A DNA stretch of 64,000 nucleotides from Vulcanimicrobiota bacterium (GCA_019637395.1 JAHBVR010000006.1:186001-250000), one strand, 5' to 3'; shown: positions 22,050-31,133, counted from the first letter of the stretch. Notes: generated by a model from the letters alone, not told the origin. Numbers and translations are program-made.

Positions 22050-23819
22050 ATGCTGGACTTACAGGGACAGATCGATGGCCTGGGCGAGGGAGAGGCTTTG
22101 GAACTGCCCTCCGGCCAGTTAGAACTGACCGCTCCCCTGATATTACGCCGAGCCATCCAGTTGCGCGGCTCGGCCACCACTTTGCTCCTTCGCCAGGGGC
22201 GTGAAGCGGTAGTGCGCCTGCAAGGGGCGGGACCCTTTCACCTCAAGGGATTACGCCTGATCTACCTGGGTGAAGGTCCGGCTCGGGGCATCTGGGCCGA
22301 GAGCGGTGAACTGCACGTGGAGGACTGCCATATCAGCGGGGCGCGCTGGGTGGATGACCGTGGACTGGGCTGCGCCATCCACTTTTCTCACGAGTCGCGG
22401 GGGAGCGTAACTTTTTGCGAGCTTTTCAACAACGACCTGGGCCTGCTGGTCGATCACCAGAGCCAGGTTCGACTGGAGTCGAACCGATGTTATGATAACC
22501 GCCTGGCGGGAATGCGCATGCAGGGCTACAGCCGAGCCCGGATCAGTCAGAACGAGTGCCGGGCCAACGGCCGGGCGGGAATCTCCGTGTTGGGCCAGGC
22601 CTGGGCGGAGCTGGAAGGAAACCGTTGTCACAACAACGGCACTCACGGTATCCATCTGGCAGGCCAGAGCCAGTCTCGTTGCCTGGGCAACGAAGTCAGC
22701 CAGAATCCTCATCACGGCTTGAGCATCGAAGAACAGGCCTGGGCCAGCCTGGAGCAGCAGGTCTGTGAGGACAACGGCCTGTGCGGCCTGGACATCGGCG
22801 GGGAATCCAAGGTCCTGGCCAGCGCCAACTACTGCACGCAGAATGCCTGGCATGGAATTCAGGTGCGCGACTCGGCCTGGCCCATGCTCTGGCAGAATCG
22901 TTGCCGACACAATCAACACTCGGGAATTGCTTATTACGGAAAGTCGGGGGGCTGTGCCAAGGACGGCTGGCTGGAAGAGAACGAGCAGTATGCGGTGCAG
23001 GTCTCCGATCAGGCAGCCCCCGCCCTGAACAATAATCGTTGCTCGCGCAATGGCCTCTCTGGGCTGGCTTATTTTGACCAGTCCGGCGGCCGGGCTCAAA
23101 GCAATCAGTGCACTCATCATCCCTACCATGGCATCCAGGTGAGCGATCAGGCTCAGCCCATGCTGGAGCAAAATAGTTGTCAGAACAATCAGCTTTTCGG
23201 GCTGGCTTGTTTTGGGGATTCCAAAGCTCTGGTGCGGCACAACTACTGCCAGCAGAACTCCCAGGGTGGTTTCTACGTGGGCGATCAGGCGGAACCCCAA
23301 CTTTGGGAAAACCAGGCCACCGACAATGGCGGCTGCGGCCTGCAGGTGGTGGGACGGAGCGGCGGTCTGCTGGCCGAGAACCACCTGGCCAACAACGGTT
23401 CTTACGGCATCCAAATCGGGCCGGAGGCGGCCCCCTGGCTTTCGGCCAACTCGGTTCAGGGACACACTTTGAGTGACTACTCGTGTTTAAGTCCTGAGGC
23501 AGTCTTGCTGGAAAAAGCGCGCGCCCAGGGAAAAAGGCTGGCCGAAGGGCATCATTTGCAGTTGCAGGATGGCGACGGTAAGGCTGTGACCGTGGTCTTG
23601 CCTTTCGAACCCAAGCCGGCCGAAAAGCTGGTGCTGGAAGCGCTGGCCCGCCACTCCAAGCTGTCGGAAGCGGAACTGAGCAAAATCGCCGGGACGCGCC
23701 GCATCTCCGGTTTGCTCGAATCGCTGCAAGAGAAACTGAACCGGGCCGGATTGCAACTGCTACAAAATCAGGGGCAGGGCAGCGAAGGCGCCATCTATGC
23801 TTTTCTTCCGGTCAGGTGA
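22050..23819 (+). CDS. Right-handed parallel beta-helix protein (NosD-like) with C-terminal helical domain
   Basis: 589 residues from the ATG at 22050; an upstream in-frame start at 21972 would overlap the divergent gene. Residues about 60-500 are beta-helix coils of roughly 23 residues with the pattern N-x-C-x-x-N-x-x-x-G-I-x-V-x-D-Q-A, the asparagine and cysteine stacking ladder of NosD/pectate-lyase-like helices. A distinct helical C-terminus (about 530-589; L-S-E-A-E-L-S-K-I-A-G-T-R-R-I-S-G-L-L) looks like a winged-helix or small binding domain. No signal peptide. Such helices bind or cut long polymers or repetitive ligands. Divergent from the second asparagine synthetase (75-base gap). 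Function unknown. Confidence 0.8.
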   Translation: MLDLQGQIDGLGEGEALELPSGQLELTAPLILRRAIQLRGSATTLLLRQGREAVVRLQGAGPFHLKGLRLIYLGEGPARGIWAESGELHVEDCHISGARWVDDRGLGCAIHFSHESRGSVTFCELFNNDLGLLVDHQSQVRLESNRCYDNRLAGMRMQGYSRARISQNECRANGRAGISVLGQAWAELEGNRCHNNGTHGIHLAGQSQSRCLGNEVSQNPHHGLSIEEQAWASLEQQVCEDNGLCGLDIGGESKVLASANYCTQNAWHGIQVRDSAWPMLWQNRCRHNQHSGIAYYGKSGGCAKDGWLEENEQYAVQVSDQAAPALNNNRCSRNGLSGLAYFDQSGGRAQSNQCTHHPYHGIQVSDQAQPMLEQNSCQNNQLFGLACFGDSKALVRHNYCQQNSQGGFYVGDQAEPQLWENQATDNGGCGLQVVGRSGGLLAENHLANNGSYGIQIGPEAAPWLSANSVQGHTLSDYSCLSPEAVLLEKARAQGKRLAEGHHLQLQDGDGKAVTVVLPFEPKPAEKLVLEALARHSKLSEAELSKIAGTRRISGLLESLQEKLNRAGLQLLQNQGQGSEGAIYAFLPVR

Positions 23820-23919
23820 ACCGAGCGCTCGAGGAGAACGTCAAATGAGGGTGAGTGAAGAGAAGCCCTTACGTTCGTCGATGTAGTGATCGGTCTGGCC
23901 TGGCTGGTCGCCTTTGGGG

Positions 23920-24000
23920 AGTGCCGTCGGCTACGACGACCCCAACTCTTTCTCTCGCACCTTTCACAAGTGGGAAGGCGCATCCCTGGGACGGCCTGCA
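23920..24000 (+). pseudogene. Remnant of an AraC-family regulator
   Basis: In one frame the DNA reads V-G-Y-D-D-P-N-S-F-S-R-T-F-H-K-W-E-G, the hallmark second-helix region of AraC-type HTH domains. Just upstream a different frame reads L-V-A-F-G, as expected before this motif, so a frameshift separates them. Nothing else of the gene remains. It sits in the 227-base gap between the beta-helix and zinc-ribbon genes; I see nothing else there. Confidence 0.5.
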
Positions 24001-24046
24001 GGCCCTGGAGGAGCGATGATGAATTGCGCAGGGCGGAGGGGTAACG

Positions 24047-24856
24047 ATGCAGGTTTGCGGTCTTTGCTCACAGAGCAAAAACGAGGTTTTTGACAGTCGC
24101 GTCGTCTTCAGGAAAGACAATTCTTCCGCGAATGTGGTCGGTGGGCTGATGGCTCTAGGTCTGGGAATCGGCTTCACCGTCAAAGGCGGGGAAGAGGAAT
24201 TCGAATTCAACGGGCCTCTCTGCCAGAACTGCCGAGACGGCGTTCGTCCGTCCTTTCCTTTGATGGCTCGGCGCTGCCTCGGCCTTGCATTTCTTTTCGC
24301 TTGTTTTCTTGGGTTGATCTGGATGATCCATTGGGATGTCGAGCTCTTGGGCTGCCTTGGCTTCTTGTTCGGCACCCCCTTAGCCATTTTTTGGGCGGTG
24401 CACTCGACCTATAAATGTCCCCCGGGATTTCGGGTCCACCACACCAACTGGGACGGAACCATCCAGACCCATCTGCTTCTGACATTCCTCGTGGCTGTCC
24501 TCATGGTCGGAGCTTTCTACTTAAAACAAAGCCTTGCAAGTCCCCTTCCGGCGCCTTCACCGACGGCTACACCTGACGCGTATTCCTCCCTTCCCCGGGT
24601 CGTTCTCGTCAAATTTCAGCAGGTTGACCAGGCGATTGCGAAAGGGGACTATCGCCTGGCAGCCCAACTGGCCGAGTCGCTTATTGGGCAACTGAAATTG
24701 CTCAAGGCCGGCCGGGAACCGAGGATTCGAGCCCACCGAGGAGCGGCGCTGGCCTTTACCAAGCTGAATCAAAAGAGCCAGGCGAAAGCCCACTACAAGA
24801 GCCTTATGTCGTTAGACCCGAGCCACGCGGCCGAATACAAGAAAGCAGGTTTCTAA
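24047..24856 (+). CDS. Membrane protein with N-terminal Cys pairs and C-terminal TPR-like region
   Basis: 269 residues with a good ribosome site (GGAGGG) before the ATG. Two C-x-x-C pairs (C-G-L-C at 4-7 and C-Q-N-C near 60) could form a zinc ribbon. Hydrophobic segments follow at about 77-95, 100-118 and 142-160. After a Pro/Thr-rich linker the C-terminus (about 185-269) is helical, with A-K-G-D-Y-R-L-A-A-Q-L-A-E-S and S-Q-A-K-A-H-Y-K-S-L-M-S-L-D-P typical of TPR-type repeats. No family recognised. Stands alone between two decayed genes. Confidence 0.7.
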   Translation: MQVCGLCSQSKNEVFDSRVVFRKDNSSANVVGGLMALGLGIGFTVKGGEEEFEFNGPLCQNCRDGVRPSFPLMARRCLGLAFLFACFLGLIWMIHWDVELLGCLGFLFGTPLAIFWAVHSTYKCPPGFRVHHTNWDGTIQTHLLLTFLVAVLMVGAFYLKQSLASPLPAPSPTATPDAYSSLPRVVLVKFQQVDQAIAKGDYRLAAQLAESLIGQLKLLKAGREPRIRAHRGAALAFTKLNQKSQAKAHYKSLMSLDPSHAAEYKKAGF

Positions 24857-24914
24857 CGGGAAAACTTCACGGAGCCCAAACCATCGACCCTTAGGCTAAA
24901 AGGTGGAAGGCGAT

Positions 24915-25425
24915 ATGAGCACCCGACAAAGCCTCCTTGCGCTCCAATTACATGCAAACATCCAGGCCTGCGAGAATGAACTCACTTCCGAGGTGCTGCG
25001 CCTGGGCAATGCGCCAAGGAAATGCAATTCGAGAAAAGCGGCGGCGGCGAACTCTGGCAGGGGAACGGTCAACTCTTGGTGGCTCCGATGGACGTGAAGC
25101 TGTCGGCCCCCCGCGACTGGTGGTAGAGCTCTCCTCCCCCACCACTCAGCGCCACGACCGAGTGCGCAAGATGGAGCTCTACGGGAAGAGCGGCGTAGCC
25201 GAGTACTGGCTGGTAACACCCCACCCGTTCATGGTCGAGGTACTGCGTAACGTAGGCGGACTTTACATCACGGAAAGGGTCTACACCGAGCGGGATATTC
25301 TGCACTCACCCGCTTTCCCAGAGCTGAGGCTGGAACTGGCGACGATCTATGCAAACCTGCCACCCCAGCCCGAGATTGACGAAGTACGCGAGGCAAGCCC
25401 GCCTTACGCCGCCGAAGAAAGCTGA
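24915..25425 (+). pseudogene. Uma2-family nuclease, decayed
   Basis: Three reading frames each hold part of a Uma2 (DUF820, PD-(D/E)XK-type) protein. One starts at the ATG at 24915 (after GGAAGG). A second reads G-Q-L-L-V-A-P-M-D-V-K-L-S. The third, open to 25425, has P-R-L-V-V-E-L-S-S-P-T-T and V-A-E-Y-W-L-V-T-P, the conserved core and C-terminus. Family sequence between V-K-L-S and P-R-L-V-V is missing, so there are at least two frameshifts and one deletion. Confidence 0.75.
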
Positions 25426-25530
25426 GCTCTACTCCCAGAGCAAAGTGCGGGTGTTTTCGGGGCAGAACGTGGTGCGCGAACAACGGACCAGTATCTCGGC
25501 ATCTTGATCTTTCCTCTGGGTCAGGTCCTC

Positions 25531-27633
25531 CTATGTTTCCACGATGCTCCAGGGAACGGTGGCCAGGCGCCGGGCGCCGGCGACGTCCAGCAGGCGCTCG
25601 GCGCGGTAACGTTGCTCCAAATGGGGCGGTAGATACTGCTGGAACTTGCCCAGTTGTAAAGGCGGCAACAGGCTGCCGAGATCGATATCGGCGGGGTCGC
25701 GCAGGCGGCGCATGATGCTTTCCAGATCGCCGAACTCTTCGCCGAAGTGCAGATAAAAGTTGTTGAAGGTGGGTCTCAGATTGTGGACCTGTTGCCAGAG
25801 TAGCGCCAGCGTCTGATTGATGCGGCCACCGGCGAAGGTGAAAAGGCGATGGCCCGGGATGCGCACCTGCAGGTTGACGGGCGCCTGTTGTAAGACGGGT
25901 TGCCATTGCTCGCGGAGGAAGTTGAGCAAGCGCTGGCCCTTCTCGTCCAAAAAGGCCAATTGCTCCTCTCCATTAAGAAGCTCGCGGATCTTCTGGCACA
26001 ATACGAAATGCAGCAGGCGAGGCGGACCGTGCCATTGCGGCAGGGCACCCTGGCCGGTGGCCTCCACGATCATGCGGCCGCTGGCTTTGTCGAGGTCGAG
26101 AATGCGCCAGTGGCTGCCCCCCAGCGCGAAGCTGGCCTGGTGCTGGCCCACCAGGCTCCAGGCGAACCAGGCGTCCAACTGGCCCACGCTGCGGCCACCG
26201 CTGGTCACCACTTCAAACTGCTGAGCGCTGGAAAAGACCGAGAACAGCTCGCGGTAGCCGTCCCCGCCCAATTTACGGGCGCTTTCTTCGCCCAGAATAA
26301 AGCGCCCGTCGGCTCGTTGCAGCAACTGGATATGGCAAAGGTGGTCGAGAATGTCCTTTTTCTCCTCGTCCTTCAGGCCGCGCATAACGTAGCTGTCCCA
26401 GGCGGCCAGCAGGCTGACTTCGGAGGCGCCGCCCTCAGCCACGGTGCGGGCCAGCACCTGCTGGGCGTAAATGGCCAGCGAGCGTTGGCCGGGCTCCAGA
26501 GGTTCCACATAGCCGGACAGAGCTAATTGAAGTAAAGCGCAGGTCTGCAAAAAACTCCAGTGTTCGTCGGTCACGAAGGCCATGTGGGCGGGCTGGCCGC
26601 GCCGCCCGCTGCGCCCCAGGCGCTGCAGCATGGAAGCGACCGTGCCGGGGCTGTGCAGTTGTACGACCCGGTCCAGGTCCCCCACGTCCAGGCCTAATTC
26701 CATGGTGGAAGTGGCCACGATGCAGGCCTGCGAAGCGTCCTGGAAAGCCTTTTCTGAGATGAGACGGGAGTCCACGCTGAGGGAAGCATGATGCAAAAAG
26801 CACTGTTGGCCCTGCGACTCCAGCGACTGAGAAAGTTCTTCCGCCTTACGCCGCGAATCCACAAAGACCAGTGATTTGCCGCTGACGGTCAGGCGGGCCA
26901 CCTGCAGGTGGCGCAAATGCTCTTCCTGCCAGGGGTGGACCTCGATCCTTTTTCTGCCCTTCTTACGACCCGGGTCGACCACCCGGCCCGCTCTTGGGGT
27001 GGGCTGCATCCACTCCAGCAGAGTCTGGGGATTGCCGATGGTGGCGCTCAGGCCGACGCGTTGCACCGGCCGGGAACTGTGCGCGCTGACGCGCTCGAGC
27101 AAGCAGAGCAGGTGGTCTCCGCGTTCCTCTCCGGCAAAGGCGTGAATTTCATCCAGCAACACCAGACGTAACCCGTCCCACAGACCGCCGCGACCGCGCG
27201 GGCCGCAGGCGGTCAGCAAAACTTCCAGGGATTCGGGCGTGGTCATGAGGATCTCGGCCGGCTGGCGCAGGAAACCCTGGCGCTGGCCGGGGCCGATGTC
27301 GCCGTGCCAGAGAAAGACTTCCAGGCCCACTCGGCGCGCCCAGCGCTCCAGCCGCGGCTGCTGATTGTTGAGCAGAGCTTTGAGCGGACACAGATAGAGA
27401 ACCTGAAGACCCGCCCGCCGCTGCCGGAGCAACATTTCCAAAATGGGAATCAAGGCGGCTTCGGTTTTGCCCCCGGCGGTGGGGGCCAGGATCAAGCAGT
27501 CATCCCCTTCCAGCACGGCGGGAATGGCCAACTCCTGGATGGGGCGCAGCTCCCGCCAACCTTCTCCCTCAGCAATGGCTCGTTGTAACTCGGGATGGAG
27601 GCGAAAGAACTGAGAAGGCGCCGCCGTGATCAA
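25531..27633 (-). CDS. brxHI: BrxHI-like DEAD/DEAH-box helicase
   Basis: 700 residues, a superfamily 2 helicase of the Lhr-like group: motif I A-P-T-A-G-G-K-T (50-57), motif Ia L-C-P-L-K-A-L-L-N-N, Walker B/motif II L-L-D-E-I-H-A-F, motif III S-A-T-I-G, motif VI Q-R-L-G-R-S-G-R-R-G. The N-terminus (L-R-P-I-Q-E-L-A-I-P) and order match BrxHI, the helicase that accompanies BrxD in type 2 BREX phage-defence loci. Starts in a 4-base overlap (ATGA) with brxD. No PglX, PglY, PglZ or PglW genes are in the window, so the pair appears to be an orphan module. Confidence 0.85.
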   Translation of the reverse strand: MITAAPSQFFRLHPELQRAIAEGEGWRELRPIQELAIPAVLEGDDCLILAPTAGGKTEAALIPILEMLLRQRRAGLQVLYLCPLKALLNNQQPRLERWARRVGLEVFLWHGDIGPGQRQGFLRQPAEILMTTPESLEVLLTACGPRGRGGLWDGLRLVLLDEIHAFAGEERGDHLLCLLERVSAHSSRPVQRVGLSATIGNPQTLLEWMQPTPRAGRVVDPGRKKGRKRIEVHPWQEEHLRHLQVARLTVSGKSLVFVDSRRKAEELSQSLESQGQQCFLHHASLSVDSRLISEKAFQDASQACIVATSTMELGLDVGDLDRVVQLHSPGTVASMLQRLGRSGRRGQPAHMAFVTDEHWSFLQTCALLQLALSGYVEPLEPGQRSLAIYAQQVLARTVAEGGASEVSLLAAWDSYVMRGLKDEEKKDILDHLCHIQLLQRADGRFILGEESARKLGGDGYRELFSVFSSAQQFEVVTSGGRSVGQLDAWFAWSLVGQHQASFALGGSHWRILDLDKASGRMIVEATGQGALPQWHGPPRLLHFVLCQKIRELLNGEEQLAFLDEKGQRLLNFLREQWQPVLQQAPVNLQVRIPGHRLFTFAGGRINQTLALLWQQVHNLRPTFNNFYLHFGEEFGDLESIMRRLRDPADIDLGSLLPPLQLGKFQQYLPPHLEQRYRAERLLDVAGARRLATVPWSIVET

Positions 27634-28949
27634 AGTTCGACTTCAAAAGCCGACTGGCTCTGCCCCAGCGCCCTTTCTTCTTCAGGATGCAATTGAATCT
27701 GCTCCAGTTGTCCCGTCTCGAAGCGATAGTCCCGGCCCGGGTTGTAGGCTTCGTGCTGATCGACCAGATCCATGGAGTGAACCAGTTCGCGCAAGAAAAT
27801 GCGCGGGGCCACCTCGATGCGCCCGCCGAAACCGGCCGTGACGCGATCCACAAAGCTGCGCAGCAGTTCGGGCGTGATTTTGGCGCGTACCCGCTCGGGG
27901 TGGTCGGCCGGGTAGAGTTCCACGATGCGCTCGGCCACCTGCAACAGGCGTTCGGCGTTAAAAGGCTTGAGTCGCACCTGGGCCTGGCGCAGATTGTCCG
28001 GCTCACCCTCTTTAAACTGCACCGAGATGCGCTCTTGCAGCGGCTGCAGCAGCGGCACCCCGCCCGGGCTATCGAAGAAGTCCGGCGTGCCGGTAAAGAG
28101 CAAATGCAGACCCGAAAATTCCTGGCCGTCCACCGCGTCCACCAGTTGGCGCAACACTTCCAGGCTTTTAAGGCGTTCGGGGCGGCGCAAGCGCAACACC
28201 GTCTCCACCTCGTCAATAATCAACAAGAATCCGCTGTGGCCGGCGGCCTTGGCCAGCTCCAGCCAGCCGCGCAAGAAGGTCAGCGCATCGCTGTGATCCA
28301 ACTGGCCGGAAACGCCGGCCAGGCGCTTGATATCGGCGCTGACCTTGGCTTCGCCCTGCATCCAGTCGAGAATGCCCCGGGCGTCGTCGTAGCGCTGCTC
28401 GAATTTGGCTTGATGGTAGGCCTTCAGGCAGGCGGCCAGGCGTCCGGCCTGCTGGCCCACGCTGACCAAGTGCTGCTCGACCTTGTGGGAGACGGCGGCC
28501 GCGAAGTTGGGCGACTCCTCATCCACTCCGTCCACTTCCACCACCTGGTCCTCCAGGCGGTAAAGCCAGCGATCCACCAGGCTCTGCAGGGCCCCGCCGC
28601 GCCGCCCCGGCAACGACATATTCTGGCACAGCCTCTTGTAGACTTCGCTCAGCTTGTAGAGGGGAGTGTCGGCCACCGAGATGACCACTTTGGAGACCAG
28701 GAAGTTATCGGCCAGGGCCTCGGCCGAAGCCAGACTGGTCAGGAAGGTCTTGCCCGATCCGTAGGCTCCGCGCAGGAACTTGTAAGCTCCGCGCCCCTGC
28801 GACACATAGCCGCGCTGGTCCCGCAGGATCTTCATCTGCTCCTCCAGCCCCACCGCATAATGCTCCAGCCCTTCGGGCGGCACCGTGCCGCTACGCAGGG
28901 CGTTGATAATGGTCAGGGCTTGCTCACGGGAAAGGGTTAAGGTCGACAT
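27630..28949 (-). CDS. brxD: BrxD-like ATP-binding protein (DUF2791)
   Basis: 439 residues. The start G-L-E-H-Y-A-V-G-L-E-E-Q followed by F-L-R-G-A-Y-G-S-G-K-T (Walker A at 61-68) is the DUF2791 signature; the Walker B is F-L-L-I-I-D-E-V-E-T-V near residue 255, and F-T-G-T-P-D-F-F is a sensor-type motif. BrxD is an AAA-like ATPase of type 2 BREX. The ATG lies inside the 3' arm of a strong hairpin and has no clear ribosome site, suggesting controlled translation. Paired with the helicase gene through an ATGA overlap. Confidence 0.88.
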   Translation of the reverse strand: MSTLTLSREQALTIINALRSGTVPPEGLEHYAVGLEEQMKILRDQRGYVSQGRGAYKFLRGAYGSGKTFLTSLASAEALADNFLVSKVVISVADTPLYKLSEVYKRLCQNMSLPGRRGGALQSLVDRWLYRLEDQVVEVDGVDEESPNFAAAVSHKVEQHLVSVGQQAGRLAACLKAYHQAKFEQRYDDARGILDWMQGEAKVSADIKRLAGVSGQLDHSDALTFLRGWLELAKAAGHSGFLLIIDEVETVLRLRRPERLKSLEVLRQLVDAVDGQEFSGLHLLFTGTPDFFDSPGGVPLLQPLQERISVQFKEGEPDNLRQAQVRLKPFNAERLLQVAERIVELYPADHPERVRAKITPELLRSFVDRVTAGFGGRIEVAPRIFLRELVHSMDLVDQHEAYNPGRDYRFETGQLEQIQLHPEEERALGQSQSAFEVEL

Positions 28950-28975
28950 GGGCTTGATAATTCTTCAAGCCCATG
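28947..28975 (-). promoter_or_regulatory. Perfect 11-bp hairpin or operator covering the brxD start codon
   Basis: CATGGGCTTGA (28947-28957) is exactly inverted at 28965-28975, with a 7-base AT-rich loop. On the minus strand the second arm contains the brxD ATG, so folding of the mRNA would bury the start codon. The 29-bp palindrome is equally the size and symmetry of a dimeric repressor site. It has no T-run, so it is a poor terminator candidate. Confidence 0.6.
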
Positions 28976-29003
28976 CCCTTTCCTGTGCAGCCAGGCCGAA
29001 TGG

Positions 29004-29927
29004 CTAGGTCTCGGGATCGATCCCCAGGGCACGCAACCGCGCAGCCAATTGCTCCGCGCGCTCCCGCTCTTGCTGTGCGCGTTCCCGCTCTTGCTGGAGT
29101 GCGCGCTCCGTGCGCTCCAGTTTCCGCGCTGCTCGCTCCTCCGCCAACTGAAGCTTCTGCTTCATCCGCTTGCGTTCTTCTTGGCGGACTTTCTCTGCAT
29201 AGATTTTAGGGAGAGTCAGCTCCATGGAATCCTCCAGTTCTGCAACCGTTTGCTCAAACTGTTCCTCGAGTTCGCGGCTCAGGCTCAGTATAGTGTCCAT
29301 GACCATAAACAGTCCATCAATCTCGTCCTTGCTGAGGCCCAACTCGAAAAGGCGCCGATATAAAGCCCGTTTGCAATACAGGCGGCTCGGCGACTCCGGC
29401 GGGTGTTGGTGGGCTCTCAGATGGAAGGCTACCACCAGGGCAAAGGGATTGGTGGAAGCCTCCAGTTCTTCTAGCTTTGGTATCCAGTCCAGCAGCTTAA
29501 AAATGGGAAACTCAAAGGTGGTGGTGCAGCCAAAAACCTTGCTCTCATGGCGGTTCGGGCGCCAGTTCGGAGAAGGATCGGCCAGGATAGCCATGCTGAG
29601 CACGGGGCGACGATAGAGATCGTAGGCGCGGTAGTTATAGATCCACATCCTGAGAGGAAACTCGTCGTCTCTTTGGGACTGAACCTCAAGGTGGACCAAC
29701 AGCCAGACCTCTCCGCCCCCTTTGAGAGGCAGTTCTACCAGCAAGTCCACGACTTTCTTGCCCACCCTGGCCCGGCGCTGGATGCGGCGCAGCTCTTGTT
29801 CCAAGATTTGGTAGGTACGGGTGTGATCGTAGTATTCGTATAGATCGGGGCGGAAGAACTCCAGGAAGGGCAGGAAGAAGAGCCGGAGGGCATCTTTCCA
29901 GGCGGCGTCGAGGGAACGACGGGGCAT
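29004..29927 (-). CDS. Rpn/YhgA-type putative transposase-nuclease
   Basis: 307 residues from the ATG at 29927 with AGGAGG just upstream; the 29948 start is unlikely. Begins R-R-S-L-D-A-A-W-K-D-A-L-R-L-F-F, then has the PD-(D/E)XK-like core with V-D-L-L-V-E-L, V-W-L-L-V-H-L-E-V-Q-S-Q and Y-N-Y-R-A-Y-D-L-Y, as in Rpn recombination-promoting nucleases and related cytosolic proteins. The last 80 residues are a charged coiled coil (R-A-Q-Q-E-R-E-R-A). These genes are common in mobile or accessory regions. It stands 54 bases downstream of nothing else on its strand and is divergent from the next gene. Confidence 0.8.
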   Translation of the reverse strand: MPRRSLDAAWKDALRLFFLPFLEFFRPDLYEYYDHTRTYQILEQELRRIQRRARVGKKVVDLLVELPLKGGGEVWLLVHLEVQSQRDDEFPLRMWIYNYRAYDLYRRPVLSMAILADPSPNWRPNRHESKVFGCTTTFEFPIFKLLDWIPKLEELEASTNPFALVVAFHLRAHQHPPESPSRLYCKRALYRRLFELGLSKDEIDGLFMVMDTILSLSRELEEQFEQTVAELEDSMELTLPKIYAEKVRQEERKRMKQKLQLAEERAARKLERTERALQQERERAQQERERAEQLAARLRALGIDPET

Positions 29928-29992
29928 GGGCCTCCTCCTTGCCCTCACGCCCTGTTCATCTTTTTTTCAGCCCCTTTCGCTCTCATGGAAGC

Positions 29993-31066
29993 GTGATCAC
30001 ATCTCTCTTTCAGAAACCGGTCGCCCGACCCGGCGGCGGCAGCCCCTTCAAGCCGCCGGCCGCTACCGGCCCCAAAGACGACTTTCAGCCGGCCGACCCG
30101 GCCCTGGCTTTCAAGCCTCCCGTCGCCCCGGCGCTGGAACCGACCGTAGCCCCGAAGTCCCTGGCGGTCACCTCGACTTCCACGGCCGCGCTGGCCGCGC
30201 TGGGCGCACCCAACGTAGCCCTTTATCAAGCCATCCAGAGTCTGGTCTGCGACACTCCGCGCGGCGTTCAGCAGCTGCAGCAGTTGCTCGAGCAGGGCAA
30301 GCTCAGCTCGGGCACTCTGCAAAATTTGCACAGTCTGACCCAGAAGCCCCGCGCCCAGGGCCTGGATGGCCAGTTACTGACGCGCGAAACGGTGGCTATT
30401 TTGAGCGGTCCCGACCAGAACATCTGGCAGGCGGAGCGCTTTACCTGCGGGGCCACCAATCTGGAACGCCAATGGGCCGATCATCCCGAAAGCTTCACGG
30501 CCATCGTGGCCGGGTTGAGCAGCCCCGAAGGCAAAACGCAACTCCTCAGTGGTTTCACACTCCAACGCGCCGAGGGCAGCCTGGCCGACGACGGCAGCGG
30601 GCGCACTCACACGGATCGCCTGCTTCAATCCTCGATTATGGCCAGCGCCGGTGCGGGGCGCGGCCAATACGACGTTTCCACCGACCGCTTCAGCAACGAC
30701 CAGGGGGGAGGCCTGAAGGTGGCCGAGATCGCCGGCATCACGGCGCTGGCCCAAAATCAACCCCAGGTGGTGATCACCTATGACAGCAAATCCGCCCGGG
30801 CCACCCAGGAACTGATCAGCCAATTGGAACCCGGAGAAAGCTTCCAGACGGCCATGACCAACTGGGAAGGCAGAGACCACATGCTGCTCTTCCAGGGCAC
30901 TCAGGACGGTTCGGCGCGTTATTACGATCCGGCCGACCACGCCCAGCACACCGTCCCTCTACGCGACTTTCTGTGGAAGACCCAGTATCTGGTGTTGCCC
31001 CAGGCCATGGCCTCCCGGGTCCACTTCCAACCGGAAAGCGTGCACAGTCAGGCGCAACCAAAATAA
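29993..31066 (+). CDS. C39/papain-like cysteine-protease candidate with proline-rich N-terminus
   Basis: About 357 residues from a GTG at 29993; an earlier in-frame TTG at 29939 overlaps the promoter region of the divergent gene. Residues 1-75 are proline/alanine-rich and disordered-looking. A helical part follows, then R-F-T-C-G-A-T-N-L-E, where the cysteine sits like the nucleophile of C39-type peptidases, and near the end D-H-M-L-L-F-Q-G-T-Q-D-G with R-Y-Y-D-P, resembling the His/Asp part of that fold. No signal peptide or transporter gene is next to it. The family call is tentative; function unknown. Confidence 0.55.
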   Translation: MITSLFQKPVARPGGGSPFKPPAATGPKDDFQPADPALAFKPPVAPALEPTVAPKSLAVTSTSTAALAALGAPNVALYQAIQSLVCDTPRGVQQLQQLLEQGKLSSGTLQNLHSLTQKPRAQGLDGQLLTRETVAILSGPDQNIWQAERFTCGATNLERQWADHPESFTAIVAGLSSPEGKTQLLSGFTLQRAEGSLADDGSGRTHTDRLLQSSIMASAGAGRGQYDVSTDRFSNDQGGGLKVAEIAGITALAQNQPQVVITYDSKSARATQELISQLEPGESFQTAMTNWEGRDHMLLFQGTQDGSARYYDPADHAQHTVPLRDFLWKTQYLVLPQAMASRVHFQPESVHSQAQPK

Positions 31067-31133
31067 CATTTCAGACATTTTTGGGCGGTGCCAGGCATGC
31101 TGGTGATAGATAAAATCAGGAGGCAATCACATT

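Noticed and set aside
20147-22180. Long N-terminal extension of the second AsnB (start at 22180)
   Set aside because: It would bury the obligatory Cys2 nucleophile and overlap the divergent beta-helix gene; start at 21973 is used.
25531-29927. Complete BREX system
   Set aside because: Only BrxD- and BrxHI-like genes are present; methyltransferase and phosphatase components are missing in the window.
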